Shown piece by piece: positions 13,401 to 24,632 of a stretch of 64,000 nt of DNA. The translations under genes and the position numbers were made by a program. Location: positions 1 through 64,000 of the forward strand of contig NW_027459434.1 of the NCBI RefSeq assembly GCF_050624435.1. The letters are read 5' to 3'. Origin of the DNA: Tenrec ecaudatus (lineage: Eukaryota; Chordata; Mammalia; Afrosoricida; Tenrecidae). Position 1 is the stretch's first letter. Each line of letters begins with the position of its first letter. The notes under the pieces are model-generated. The model ran no database searches. It saw only the letters and a program-made list of their open reading frames with translations, and was not told the origin of the DNA.

Positions 13401-15079
13401 GAAGGCTAGGGGAGCCCTAGCCTTAGCCTAGGGGAGCCCTAGCCTAAAGCCTAGGGGTGCCCTAGCCTGAAGGCTAGGGGAGCCCTAGCCTTAGCCTAGG
13501 GGAGCCTAAAGCCTAGGGGTGCCCTAGCCTGAAGGCTAGGGGAGCCCTAGCCTTAGCCTAGGGGAGCCTAAATCCTAGGGGTGCCCTAGCCTGAAGGCTA
13601 GGGGAGCCCTAGCCTTAGCCTAGGGGAGCCTAAAGCCTAGGGGTGCCCTAGCCTGAAGGGTAGGGGAGCCCTAGCCTTAGCCTAGGGGAGCCTAAAGCCT
13701 ATGGGTGCCCTAGCCTGAAGGCTAGGGGAGCCCTAGCCTTAGCCTAGGGGAGCCTAAAGCCTAGGGGTGCCCTAGCCTGAAGGCTAGGGGAGCCCTAGCC
13801 TTAGCCTAGGGGAGCCTAAAGCCTAGGGGTGCCCTAGCCTGAAGGCTAGGGGAGCCCTAGCCTTAGCCTAGGGGAGCCTAAAGCCTAGGGGTGCCCTAGC
13901 CTGAAGGCTAGGGGAGCCCTAGCCTTAGCCTAGGGGAGCCTAAAGCCTAGGGGTGCCCTAGCCTGAAGGTTAGGGGAGCCCTAGCCGTAGCCTAGGGGAG
14001 CCTAAAGCCTAGGGGTGCCCTAGCCTGAAGGCTAGGGGAGCCCTAGCCTTAGCCTAGGGGAGCCTAAAGCCTAGGGGTGCCCTAGCCTGAAGGCAAGGGG
14101 AGCCCTAGCCTTAGCCTAGGGGAGCCTAAAGCCTAGGGGTGCCCTAGCCTGAAGGCTAGGGGAGCCCTAGCCTTAGCCTAGAGGAGCCTAAAGCCTAGGG
14201 GTGCCCTAGCCTGAAGGCTAGGGGAGCCCTAGCCTTAGCCTAGGGGAGCCTAAAGCCTAGGGGTGCCCTAGCCTGAAGGCTAGGGGAGCCCTAGCCTTAG
14301 CCTAGGGGAGCCTAAACCCTAGGGGTGCCCTAGCCTGAAGGCTAGGGGAGCCCTAGCCTTAGCCTAGGGGAGCCCTAGCCTGAAGCATAGGGGTGCCCTA
14401 GCCTGAAGGCTAGGGGAGCCCTAGCCTTAGCCTAGGGGAGCCCTAGCCTGAAGCCTAGGGGTGCCCTAGCCTGAAGGCTAGGGGAGCACTAGCCTTAGCC
14501 TAGTGGAGCCCTAGCCTGAAGCCTAGGGGTGCCCTAGCCTGAAGGCTAGGGGAGCCCTAACCTTAGCCTAGGGGAGCCCTAGCCTGAAGCCTAGGGGTGC
14601 CCTAGCCTGAAGGCTAGGGGAGCCCTAGCCTTAGCCTAGGGGAGCCCTAGCCTGAAGCCTAGGGGTGCCCTAGCCTGAAGGCTAGGGGAGCCCTAGCCTT
14701 AGCCTAGGGGAGCCCTAGCCTGAAGCCTAGGGGTGCCCTAGCCTGAAGGCTAGCGGAGCCCTAGCCTTAGCCTAGGGGAGCCCTAGCCTGAAGCCTAGGG
14801 GTGCCCTAGCCTGAAGGCTAGGGGAGCCCTAGCCTTAGCCTAGGGGAGCCCTAGCCTGAAGCCTAGGGGTGCCCTAGCCTGAAGGCTAGGGGAGCCCTAG
14901 CCTTAGCCTAGGGGAGCCCTAGCCTGAAGCCTAGGGGTGCCCTAGCCTGAAGGCTAGGGGAGCCCTAGCCTTAGCCTAGGGGAGCCCTAGCCTGAAGCCT
15001 AGGGGTGCCCTAGCCTGAAGGCTAGGGGAGCCCTAACCTTAGCCTAGGGGAGCCCTAGCCTGAAGCCTAGGGGTGCCCT

Positions 15080-18000
15080 AGCCTCAAGGCTAGGGGAGCC
15101 CTAGCCTTAGCCTAGGGGAGCCCTAGCCTAAATCCTAGGGGTGCCCTAGCCTGAAGGCTAGGGGAGCCTTAGCCTTAGCCTAGGGGAGCCTAAAGCCTAG
15201 GGGTGCCCTAGCCTGAAGGCTAGGGGAGCCCTAGCCTTAGCCTAGGGGAGCCTAAAGCCTAGGGGTGCCCTAGCCTGAAGGCTAGGGGAGCCCTAGCCTT
15301 AGCCTAGGGGAGCCTAAAGCCTAGGGGTGCCCTAGCCTGAAGGCTAGGGGAGCCCTAGCCTTAGCCTAGGGGTGCCTAAAGCCTAGGGGTGCCCTAGCCT
15401 GAAGGCTAGGGGAGCCCTAGCCTTAGCCTAGGGGAGCCTAAAGCCTTGGGGTGCCCTAGCCTGAAGGCTAGGGGAGCCCTAGCCTTAGCCTAGGGGAGCC
15501 TAAAGCCTAGGGGTGCCCTAGCCTGAAGGCTAGGGGAGCCCTAGCCTTAGCCTAGGGGAGCCTAAAGCCTAGGGGTGCCCTAGCCTGAAGGCTAGGGGAG
15601 CCCTAGCCTTAGCCTAGGGGAGCCTAAAGCCTAGGGGTGCCCTAGCCTGAAGGCTAGGGGAGCCCTAGCCTTAGCCTAGGGTGCCTAAAGCCTAGGGGTG
15701 CCCTAGCCTGAAGGCTAGGGGAGCCCTAGCCTTAGCCTAGGGGAGCCTAAAGCCTAGGGGTGCCCTAGCCTGAAGGCTAGGGGAGCCCTAGCGTTAGCCT
15801 AGGGGAGCCTAAAGCCTAGGGGTGCCCTAGCCTGAAGGCTAGGGGAGCCCTAGACTTAGCCTAGGGGAGCCTAAAGCCTAGAGTGCCCTAGCCTGAAGGC
15901 TAGGGGAGCCCTAGCCTTAGCCTAGGGGAGCCTAAAGCCTAGGGGTGCCCTAGCCTGAAGGCTAGGGGAGCCCTAGCCTTAGCCTAGGGGAGCCTAAAGC
16001 CTAGGGGTGCCCTAGCCTGAAGGCTAGGGGAGCCCTAGCCTTAGCCTAGGGGAGCCTAAAGCCTAGGGGTGCCCTAGCCTGAAGGCTAGGGGAGCCCTAG
16101 CCTTAGCCTAGGGGAGCCTAAAGCCTAGGGGTGCCCTAGCCTGAAGGCTAGGGGAGCCCTAGCCTTAGCCTAGGGGAGCCCTAGCCTGAAGCCTAAGGGT
16201 GCCCTAGCCTGAAGGCTAGGGGAGCCCTAGCCTTAGCCTAGGGGTGCCCTAGCCTGAAGCCTAGGGGTGCCCTAGCCTGAAGGCTAGGGGAGCCCTAGCC
16301 TTAGCCTAGGGGAGCCCTAGCCTGAAGCCTAGGGGTGCCCTAGCCTGAAGGCTAGGGGAGCCCTAGCCCTAGCCTAGGGGAGCCCTAGCCTGAAGCCTAA
16401 GGGTGCCCTAGCCTGAAGGCTAGGGGAGCCCTAGCCTTAGCCTAGGGGAGCCCTAGCCTGAAGCCTAGGGGTGCCCTAGCCTGAAGGCTAGGGGAGCCCT
16501 AGCCTTAGCCTAGAGGAGCCCTAGCCTGGAGAACTAGGGGTGCACTAGCCTGAAGGCTAGGGGAGCCCTAGCCTTAGCCTAGGGGAGCCTAAAGCCTAGG
16601 GGTGCCCTAGCCTGAAGGCAAGGGGAGCCCTAGCCTTAGCCTAGGGGAGCCTAAAGCCTAGGGGTGCCCTAGCCTGAAGGCTAGGGGAGCCCTAGCCTTA
16701 GCCTAGGGGAGCCTTAGCCTGAAGCCTAGGGGTGCCCTAGCCTGAAGGCTAGGGGAGCCCTAGCCTTAGCCTAGGGGAGCCCTAGCCTGAAGCCTAGGGG
16801 TGCCCTAGCCTGAAGGCTAGAGGAGCCCTAGCCTTAGCCTAGGGGAGCCCTAGCCTGAAGCCTAGGGGTGCCCTAGCCTGAAGGCTAGGGGAGCCCTAGC
16901 CTTAGCCTAGCGGAGCCCTAGCCTGAAGCCTAGGGGTGCCCTAGCCTGAAGGCTAGGGGAGCCCTAGCCTTAGCCTAGGGGAGCCCTAGCCTGAAGCCTA
17001 GGGGTGCCCTAGCCTGAAGGCTAGGGGAGCCCTAGCCTTAGCCTAGGGGAGCCCTAGCCTGAAGCCTAGGGGTGCCCTAGCCTGAAGGCTAGGGGAGCCC
17101 TAGCCTTAGCCTAGGGGAGCCCTAGCCTGAAGCCTAGGGGTGCCCTAGCCTGAAGGCTAGGGGAGCCCTAGCCTTAGCCTAGGGGAGCCCTAGCCTGGAG
17201 GCTAGGGGAGCCCTAGCCTTAGCATAGGGGAGCCCTAGCCTAAAGCCTAGGGGTGCCCTAGCCTGGAGGCTAGGGGAGCCCTAGCCTTAGCCTAGGGGAG
17301 CCCTAGCCTAAAGCCTAGGGGTGCCCTACCCTGGAGGCTAGGGGAGCCCTAGCCTTAGCGTAGGGGAGCCCTAGCCTAAAGCCTAGGGGTGCCCTAGCCT
17401 GGAGGCTAGGGGAGCCCTAGCCTTAGCCTAGGGGAGCCCTAGCCTAAAGCCTAGGGGTGCCCTAGCCTGGAGGCTAGGGGAGCCCTAGCCTTAGCCTAGG
17501 GGAGCCCTAGCCTAAAGCCTAGGGGTGCCCTAGCCTGGAGGCTAGGGGAGCCCTAGCCTTAGCCTAGGGGAGCCCTAGCCTAAAGCCTAGGGGTGCCCTA
17601 GCCTGGAGGCTAAGGGAGCCCTAGCCTTAGCCTAGGGGAGCCCTAGCCTAAAGCCTAGGGGTGCCCTAGCCTGGAGGCTAGTGGAGCCCTAAACTTAGCC
17701 TAGGGGAGCCCTAGCCTAAAGCCTAGGGGTGCCCTAGCCTGGAGGCTAGGGGAGCCCTAGCCTTAGCCTAGGGGAGCCCTAGCCTAAAGCCTAGGGGTGC
17801 CCTAGCCTGGAGGCTAGGGGAGCCCTAGCCTTAGCCTAGGGTAGCCCTAGCCTAAAGCCTAGGGGTGCCCTAGCCTGGAGGCTAGGGGAGCCCTAGCCTT
17901 AGCCTAGGGGAGCCCTAGCCTAAAGCCTAGGGGTGCCCTAGCCTGGAGGCTAGGGGAGCCCTAGCCTTAGCCTAGGGGAGCCCTAGCCTAAAGCCTAGGG

Positions 18001-21000
18001 GTGCCCTAGCCTGGAGGCTAGGAGAGCCCTAGCCTTAGCCTAGGGGAGCCCTAGCCTAAAGCCTAGCGGTGCCCTAGCCTGGAGGCTAGGGGAGCCCTAG
18101 CCTTAGCCTAGGGGAGCCCTAGCCTAAAGCCTAGGGGTGCCCTAGCCTGGAGGCTAGGGGAGCCCTAGACTTAGCCTACGGGAGCCTAAAGCCTAGGGGT
18201 GCCCTAACCTGGAGGCTAGGGGAGCCCTAGCCTTAGCCTACGGGAGCCTAAAGCCTAGGGGTGCCCTAGCCTGGAGGCTAGGGGAGCCCTAGCCTTAGCC
18301 TAGGGGAGCCTAAAGCCTAGGGGTGCCATAGCCTGGAGGCTAGGGGAGCCCTAGCCTTAGCCTAGGGGAGCCTAAAGCCTAGGGGTGCCCTAGCCTGGAG
18401 GCTAGGGGAGCCCTAGCCTTAGCCTAGGGGAGCCCAAAGCCTAGGGGTGCCCTAGCCTGGAGGCTAGGGGAGCCCTAGCCGTAGCCTAGGGGAGCCCAAA
18501 GCCTAGGGGTGCCCTAGCCTGGAGGCTAGGGGAGCCCTAGCCATAGCCTAGGGGAGCCCAAAGCCTAGGGGTGCCCTAGCCTGGAGGCTCGGGCAGCCCT
18601 AGCCGTAGCCTAGGGGAGCCCAAAGCCTAGGGGTGCCCTAGCCTGGAGGCTCGGGCAGCCCTAGCCTTAGCCTAGGGGAGCCCAAAGCCTAGGGGTGCCC
18701 TAGCCTGGAGGCTCGGGCAGCCCTAGCCTTAGCCTAGGGGAGCCCAAAGCCTAGGGGTGCCCTAGCCTGGAGGCTCGGGCAGCCCTAGCCTTAGCCTAGG
18801 GGAGCCCTAGCCTGAAGCCTAGGGGTGCCCTAGCCTGAAGGCTAGGGGAGCCCTAGCCTTAGCCTAGGGGAGCCCTAGCCTGAAGCCTAGGGGTGCCCTA
18901 GCCTGAAGGCTAGGGGAGCCCTAACCTTAGCCTAGGGGAGCCCTAGCCTGAAGCCTAGGGGTGCCCTAGCCTGAAGGCTAGGGGAGCCCTAGCCTTAGCC
19001 TAGGGGAGCCCTAGCCTAAATCCTACGGGTGCCCTAGCCTGAAGGCTAGGGGAGCCCTAGCCTTAGCCTAGGGGAGCCTAAAGCCTAGGGGTGCTCTAGC
19101 CTGAAGCCTAGGGGAGCCCTAGCCTTAGCCTAGGGGAGCCTAAAGCCTAGGGGTGCCCTAGCCTGAAGGCTAGGGGAGCCCTAGCCTTACCCTAGGGGTG
19201 CCTAAAGCCTAGGGGTGCCCTAGCCTGAAGGCTAGGGGAGCCCTAGCCTTAGCCTAGGGGAGCCTAAAGCCTAGGGGTGCCCTAGCCTGAAGGCTAGGGG
19301 AGCCCTAGCCTTAGCCTAGGGGAGCCTAAAGCCTAGGGGTGCCCTAGCCTGAAGGCTAGGGGAGCCCTAGCCTTAGCCTAGGGGAGCCTAAAGCCTAGGG
19401 GTGCCCTAGCCTGAAGGTTAGGGGAGCCCTAGCCGTAGCCTAGGGGAGCCTAAAGCCTAGGGGTGCCCTAGCCTGAAGGCTAGGGGAGCCCTAGCCGTAG
19501 CCTAGGGGAGCCTAAAGCCTAGGGGTGCCCTAGCCTGAAGGCAAGGGGAGCCCTAGCCTTAGCCTAGGGGAGCCTAAAGCCTAGGGGTGCCCTAGCCTGA
19601 AGGCTAGGGGAGCCCTAGCCTTAGCCTAGGGGAGCCTAAAGCCTAGGGGTGCCCTAGCCTGAAGGCTAGGGGAGCCCTAGCCTTAGCCTAGGGGAGCCTA
19701 AAGCCTAGGGGTGCCCTAGCCTGAAGGCTAGGGGAGCCCTAGCCTTAGCCTAGGGGAGCCTAAAGCCTAGGGGTGCCCTAGCCTGAAGGCTAGGGGAGCC
19801 CTAGCCTTAGCCTAGGGGAGCCCTAGCCTGAAGCCTAGGGGTGCCCTAGCCTGAAGGCTAGGGGAGCCCTAGCCTTAGCCTAGGGGAGCCCTAGCCTGAA
19901 GCCTAGGGGTGCCCTAGCCTGAAGGCTAGGGGAGCCCTAGCCTTAGCCTAGTGAGCCCTAGCCTGAAGCCTAGGGGTGCCCTAGCCTGAAGGCTAGGGGA
20001 GCCCTAACCTTAGCCTAGGGGAGCCCTAGCCTGAAGCCTAGGGGTGCCCTAGCCTGAAGGCTAGGGGAGCCCTAGCCTTAGCCTAGGGGAGCCCTAGCCT
20101 GAAGCCTAGGGGTGCCCTAGCCTGAAGGCTAGGGGAGCCCTAGCCTTAGCCTAGGGGAGCCCTAGCCTGAAGCCTAGGGGTGCCCTAGCCTGAAGGCTAG
20201 GGGAGCCCTAGCCTTAGCCTAGGGGAGCCCTAGCCTGAAGCCTAGGGGTGCCCTAGCCTGAAGGCTAGGGGAGCCCTAGCCTTAGCCTAGGGGAGCCCTA
20301 GCCTGAAGCCTAGGGGTGCCCTAGCCTGAAGGCTAGGGGAGCCCTAGCCTTAGCCTAGGGGAGCCCTAGCCTGAAGCCTAGGGGTGCCCTAGCCTCAAGG
20401 CTAGGGGAGCCCTAGCCTTAGCCTAGGGGAGCCCTAGCCTGAAGCCTAGGGGTGCCCTAGCCTCAAGGCTAGGGGAGCCCTAACCTTAGCCTAGGGGAGC
20501 CCTAGCCTGAAGCCTAGGGGTGCCCTAGCCTCAAGGCTAGGGGAGCCCTAGCCTTAGCCTAGGGGAGCCCTAGCCTAAATCCTAGGGGTGCCCTAGCCTG
20601 AAGGCTAGGGGAGCCTTAGCCTTAGCCTAGGGGAGCCTAAAGCCTAGGGGTGCCCTAGCCTGAAGGCTAGGGGAGCCCTAGCCTTAGCCTAGGGGAGCCT
20701 AAAGCCTAGGGGTGCCCTAGCCTGAAGGCTAGGGGAGCCCTAGCCTTAGCCTAGGGGAGCCTAAAGCCTAGGGGTGCCCTAGCCTGAAGGCTAGGGGAGC
20801 CCTAGCCTTAGCCTAGGGGTGCCTAAAGCCTAGGGGTGCCCTAGCCTGAAGGCTAGGGGAGCCCTAGCCTTAGCCTAGGGGAGCCTAAAGCCTTGGGGTG
20901 CCCTAGCCTGAAGGCTAGGGGAGCCCTAGCCTTAGCCTAGGGGAGCCTAAAGCCTAGGGGTGCCCTAGCCTGAAGGCTAGGGGAGCCCTAGCCTTAGCCT

Positions 21001-24000
21001 AGGGGAGCCTAAAGCCTAGGGGTGCCCTAGCCTGAAGGCTAGGGGAGCCCTAGCCTTAGCCTAGGGGAGCCTAAAGCCTAGGGGTGCCCTAGCCTGAAGG
21101 CTAGGGGAGCCCTAGCCTTAGCCTAGGGTGCCTAAAGCCTAGGGGTGCCCTAGCCTGAAGGCTAGGGGAGCCCTAGCCTTAGCCTTGGGGAGCCTAAAGC
21201 CTAGGGGTGCCCTAGCCTGAAGGCTAGGGGAGCCCTAGCGTTAGCCTAGGGGAGCCTAAAGCCTAGGGGTGCCCTAGCCTGAAGGCTAGGGGAGCCCTAG
21301 ACTTAGCCTAGGGGAGCCTAAAGCCTAGAGTGCCCTAGCCTGAAGGCTAGGGGAGCCCTAGCCTGAAGGCTAGGGGAGCCCTAGCCTTAGCCTAGGGGAG
21401 CCTAAAGCCTAGGGGTGCCCTAGCCTGAAGGCTAGGGAGCCCTAGCCTTAGCCTAGGGAGCCTAAAGCCTAGGGGTGCCCTAGCCTGAAGGCTAGGGGAG
21501 CCCTAGCCTTAGCCTAGGGGAGCCTAAAGCCTAGGGGTGCCCTAGCCTGAAGGCTAGGGGAGCCCTAGCCTTAGCCTAGGGGAGCCTAAAGCCTAGGGGT
21601 GCCCTAGCCCTGAAGGCTAGGGGAGCCCTAGCCTTAGCCTAGGGGAGCCCTAGCCTGAAGCCTAAGGGTGCCCTAGCCTGAAGGCTAGGGGAGCCCTAGC
21701 CTTAGCCTAGGGTGCCCTAGCCTGAAGCCTAGGGGTGCCCTAGCCTGAAGGCTAGGGGAGCCCTAGCCTTAGCCTAGGGGAGCCCTAGCCTGAAGCCTAG
21801 GGGTGCCCTAGCCTGAAGGCTAGGGAGCCCTAGCCCTAGCCTAGGGGAGCCCTAGCCTGAAGCCTAAGGGTGCCCTAGCCTGAAGGCTAGGGGAGCCCTA
21901 GCCTTAGCCTAGGGGAGCCCTAGCCTGAAGCCTAGGGTGCCCTAGCCTGAAGGCTAGGGAGCCCTAGCCTTAGCCTAGAGGAGCCCTAGCCTGGAGAACT
22001 AGGGGTGCACTAGCCTGAAGGCTAGGGGAGCCTAGCCTTAGCTAGGGGAGCCTAAAGCCTAGGGGTGCCCTAGCCTGAAGGCAAGGGGAGCCCTAGCCTT
22101 AGCCTAGGGGAGCCTAAGCCTAGGGTGCCCTAGCCTGAAGGCTAGGGGAGCCCTAGCCTTAGCCTAGGGGAGCCTTAGCCTGAAGCCTAGGGGTGCCCTA
22201 GCCTGAAGGCTAGGGGAGCCCTAGCCTTAGCCTAGGGGGAGCCCTAGCCTGAAGCCTAGGGGTGCCCTAGCTGAAGGCTAGAGGAGCCCTAGCCTTAGCC
22301 TAGGGGAGCCCTAGCCTGAAGCCTAGGGGTGCCCTAGCCTGAAGGCTAGGGGAGGCCCTAGCCTTAGCCTAGCGGAGCCCTAGCCTGAAGCCTAGGGGTG
22401 CCCTAGCCTGAAGGCTAGGGGAGCCCTAGCCTTAGCCTAGGGGAGCCCTAGCCTGAAGCCTAGGGGTGCCCTAGCCTGAGGCAAGGGGAGCCCTAGCCTT
22501 AGCCTAGGGGAGCCCTAGCCCTGAAGCCTAGGGTGCCCTAGCCTGAAGGCTAGGGGAGCCCTAGCCTTAGCCTAGGGGAGCCCTAGCCTGAAGCCTAGGG
22601 GTGCCCTAGCCTGAAGGCTAGGGGAGCCCTAGCCTTAGCCTAGGGGAGCCCTAGCCTGGAGGCTAGGGAGCCCTAGCCTTAGCATAGGGAGCCCTAGCCT
22701 AAAGCCTAGGGGTGCCCTAGCCTGGAGGCTAGGGGAGCCCTAGCCTTAGCCTAGGGAGCCCTAGCCTAAAGCCTAGGGGTGCCCTACCCTGGAGGCTAGG
22801 GGAGCCCTAGCCTTAGCGTAGGGGAGCCCTAGCCTAAAGCCTAGGGGTGCCCTAGCCTGGAGGCTAGGGGAGCCCTAGCCTTAGCCTAGGGAGCCCTAGC
22901 CTAAAGCCTAGGGGTGCCCTAGCCTGGAGGCTAGGGGAGCCCTAGCCTTAGCCTAGGGGAGCCCTAGCCTAAAGCCTAGGGGTGCCCTAGCCTGGAGGCT
23001 AGGGGAGCCCTAGCCTTAGCCTAGGGAACCTAGCCTAAAGCTAGGGGTGCCCTAGCCTGGAGGCTAAGGGAGCCCTAGCCTTGCCTAGGGGAGCCCTAGC
23101 CTAAAGCCTAGGGGTGCCCTAGCCTGGAGGCTAGTGGAGCCCTAAACTTAGCCTAGGGGAGCCCTAGCCTAAAGCCTAGGGGTGCCCTAGCCTGGAGGCT
23201 AGGGAGCCCTAGCCTTAGCCTAGGGAGCCCTAGCCTAAAGCCTAGGGGTGCCCTAGCCTGGAGTCTAGGGAGCCCTAGCCTTAGCCTAGGGGAGCCCTAG
23301 CCTAAAGCCTAGGGGTGCCCTAGCCTGGAGGCTAGGGGAGCCCTAGCCTTAGCCTAGGGAGCCCTAGCCTAAAGCCTAGGGGTGCCCTAGCCTGGAGGCT
23401 AGGGGAGCCCTAGCCTTAGCCTAGGGGAGCCCTAGCCTAAAGCCTAGGGGTGCCCTAGCCTGGAGGCTAGGAGAGCCCTAGCCTTAGCCTAGGGAGCCCT
23501 AGCCTAAAGCCTAGCGGTGCCCTAGCCTGGAGGCTAGGGGAGCCCTAGCCTTAGCCTAGGGGAGCCCTAGCCTAAAGCCTGGGGTGCCCTAGCCTGGAGG
23601 CTAGGGGAGCCCTAGACTTAGCCTACGGGGGCCTAAGCCTAGGGGTGCCCTAACCTGGAGGCTAGGGGAGCCCTAGCCTTAGCCTACGGGAGCCTAAAGC
23701 CTAGGGGTGCCCTAGCCTGGAGGCTAGGGGAGCCCTAGCCTTAGCCTAGGGGAGCCTAAAGCCTAGGGGTGCCATAGCCTGGAGGCTAGGGGAGCCCTAG
23801 CCTTAGCCTAGGGGAGCCTAAAGCCTAGGGGTGCCCTAGCCTGGAGGCTAGGGGAGCCCTAGCCTTAGCCTAGGGGAGCCCAAAGCCTAGGGGTGCCCTA
23901 GCCTGGAGGCTAGGGGAGCCCTAGCCGTAGCCTAGGGGAGCCCAAAGCCTAGGGGTGCCCTAGCCTGGAGGCTAGGGGAGCCCTAGCCATAGCCTAGGGG

Positions 24001-24632
24001 AGCCCAAAGCCTAGGGGTGCCCTAGCCTGGAGGCTCGGGCAGCCCTAGCCGTAGCCTAGGGGAGCCCAAAGCCTAGGGGTGCCCTAGCCTGGAGGCTCGG
24101 GCAGCCCTAGCCTTAGCCTAGGGGAGCCCAAAGCCTAGGGGTGCCCTAGCCTGGAGGCTCGGGCAGCCCTAGCCTTAGCCTAGGGGAGCCCAAAGCCTAG
24201 GGGTGCCCTAGCCTGGAGGCTCGGGCAGCCCTAGCCTTAGCCTAGGGGAGCCCTAGCCTGAAGCCTAGGGGTGCCCTAGCCTGAAGGCTAGGGGAGCCCT
24301 AGCCTTAGCCTAGGGGAGCCCTAGCCTGAAGCCTAGGGGTGCCCTAGCCTGAAGGCTAGGGGAGCCCTAACCTTAGCCTAGGGGAGCCCTAGCCTGAAGC
24401 CTAGGGGTGCCCTAGCCTGAAGGCTAGGGGAGCCCTAGCCTTAGCCTAGGGGAGCCCTAGCCTAAATCCTACGGGTGCCCTAGCCTGAAGGCTAGGGGAG
24501 CCCTAGCCTTAGCCTAGGGGAGTCTAAAGCCTAGGGGTGCTCTAGCCTGAAGCCTAGGGGAGCCCTAGCCTTAGCCTAGGGGAGCCTAAAGCCTAGGGGT
24601 GCCCTAGCCTGAAGGCTAGGGGAGCCCTAGCC
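15080..24632. repeat. Middle higher-order duplication, offset about 5.45 kb
   Basis: The stretch from about 15,080 to 19,190 reappears at 20,529-24,632. Paired markers are CCTAGAGTGCC (15877/21324), CCTGGAGAAC (16525/21990), GGCTCGGGCA (18586/24032), TAAATCCTAC (19017/24463) and CTTACCCTA (19186/24632). The offset is 5,447 at the left, rises to 5,465 near 22.0 kb because the second copy has an extra 23-bp subunit at about 21,340-21,370, then falls back to 5,446 by 24.0 kb through single-base losses. A related third copy carries CCTGGAGAAC at 26191 and the first GGCTCGGGCA at 28053. Confidence 0.85.
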
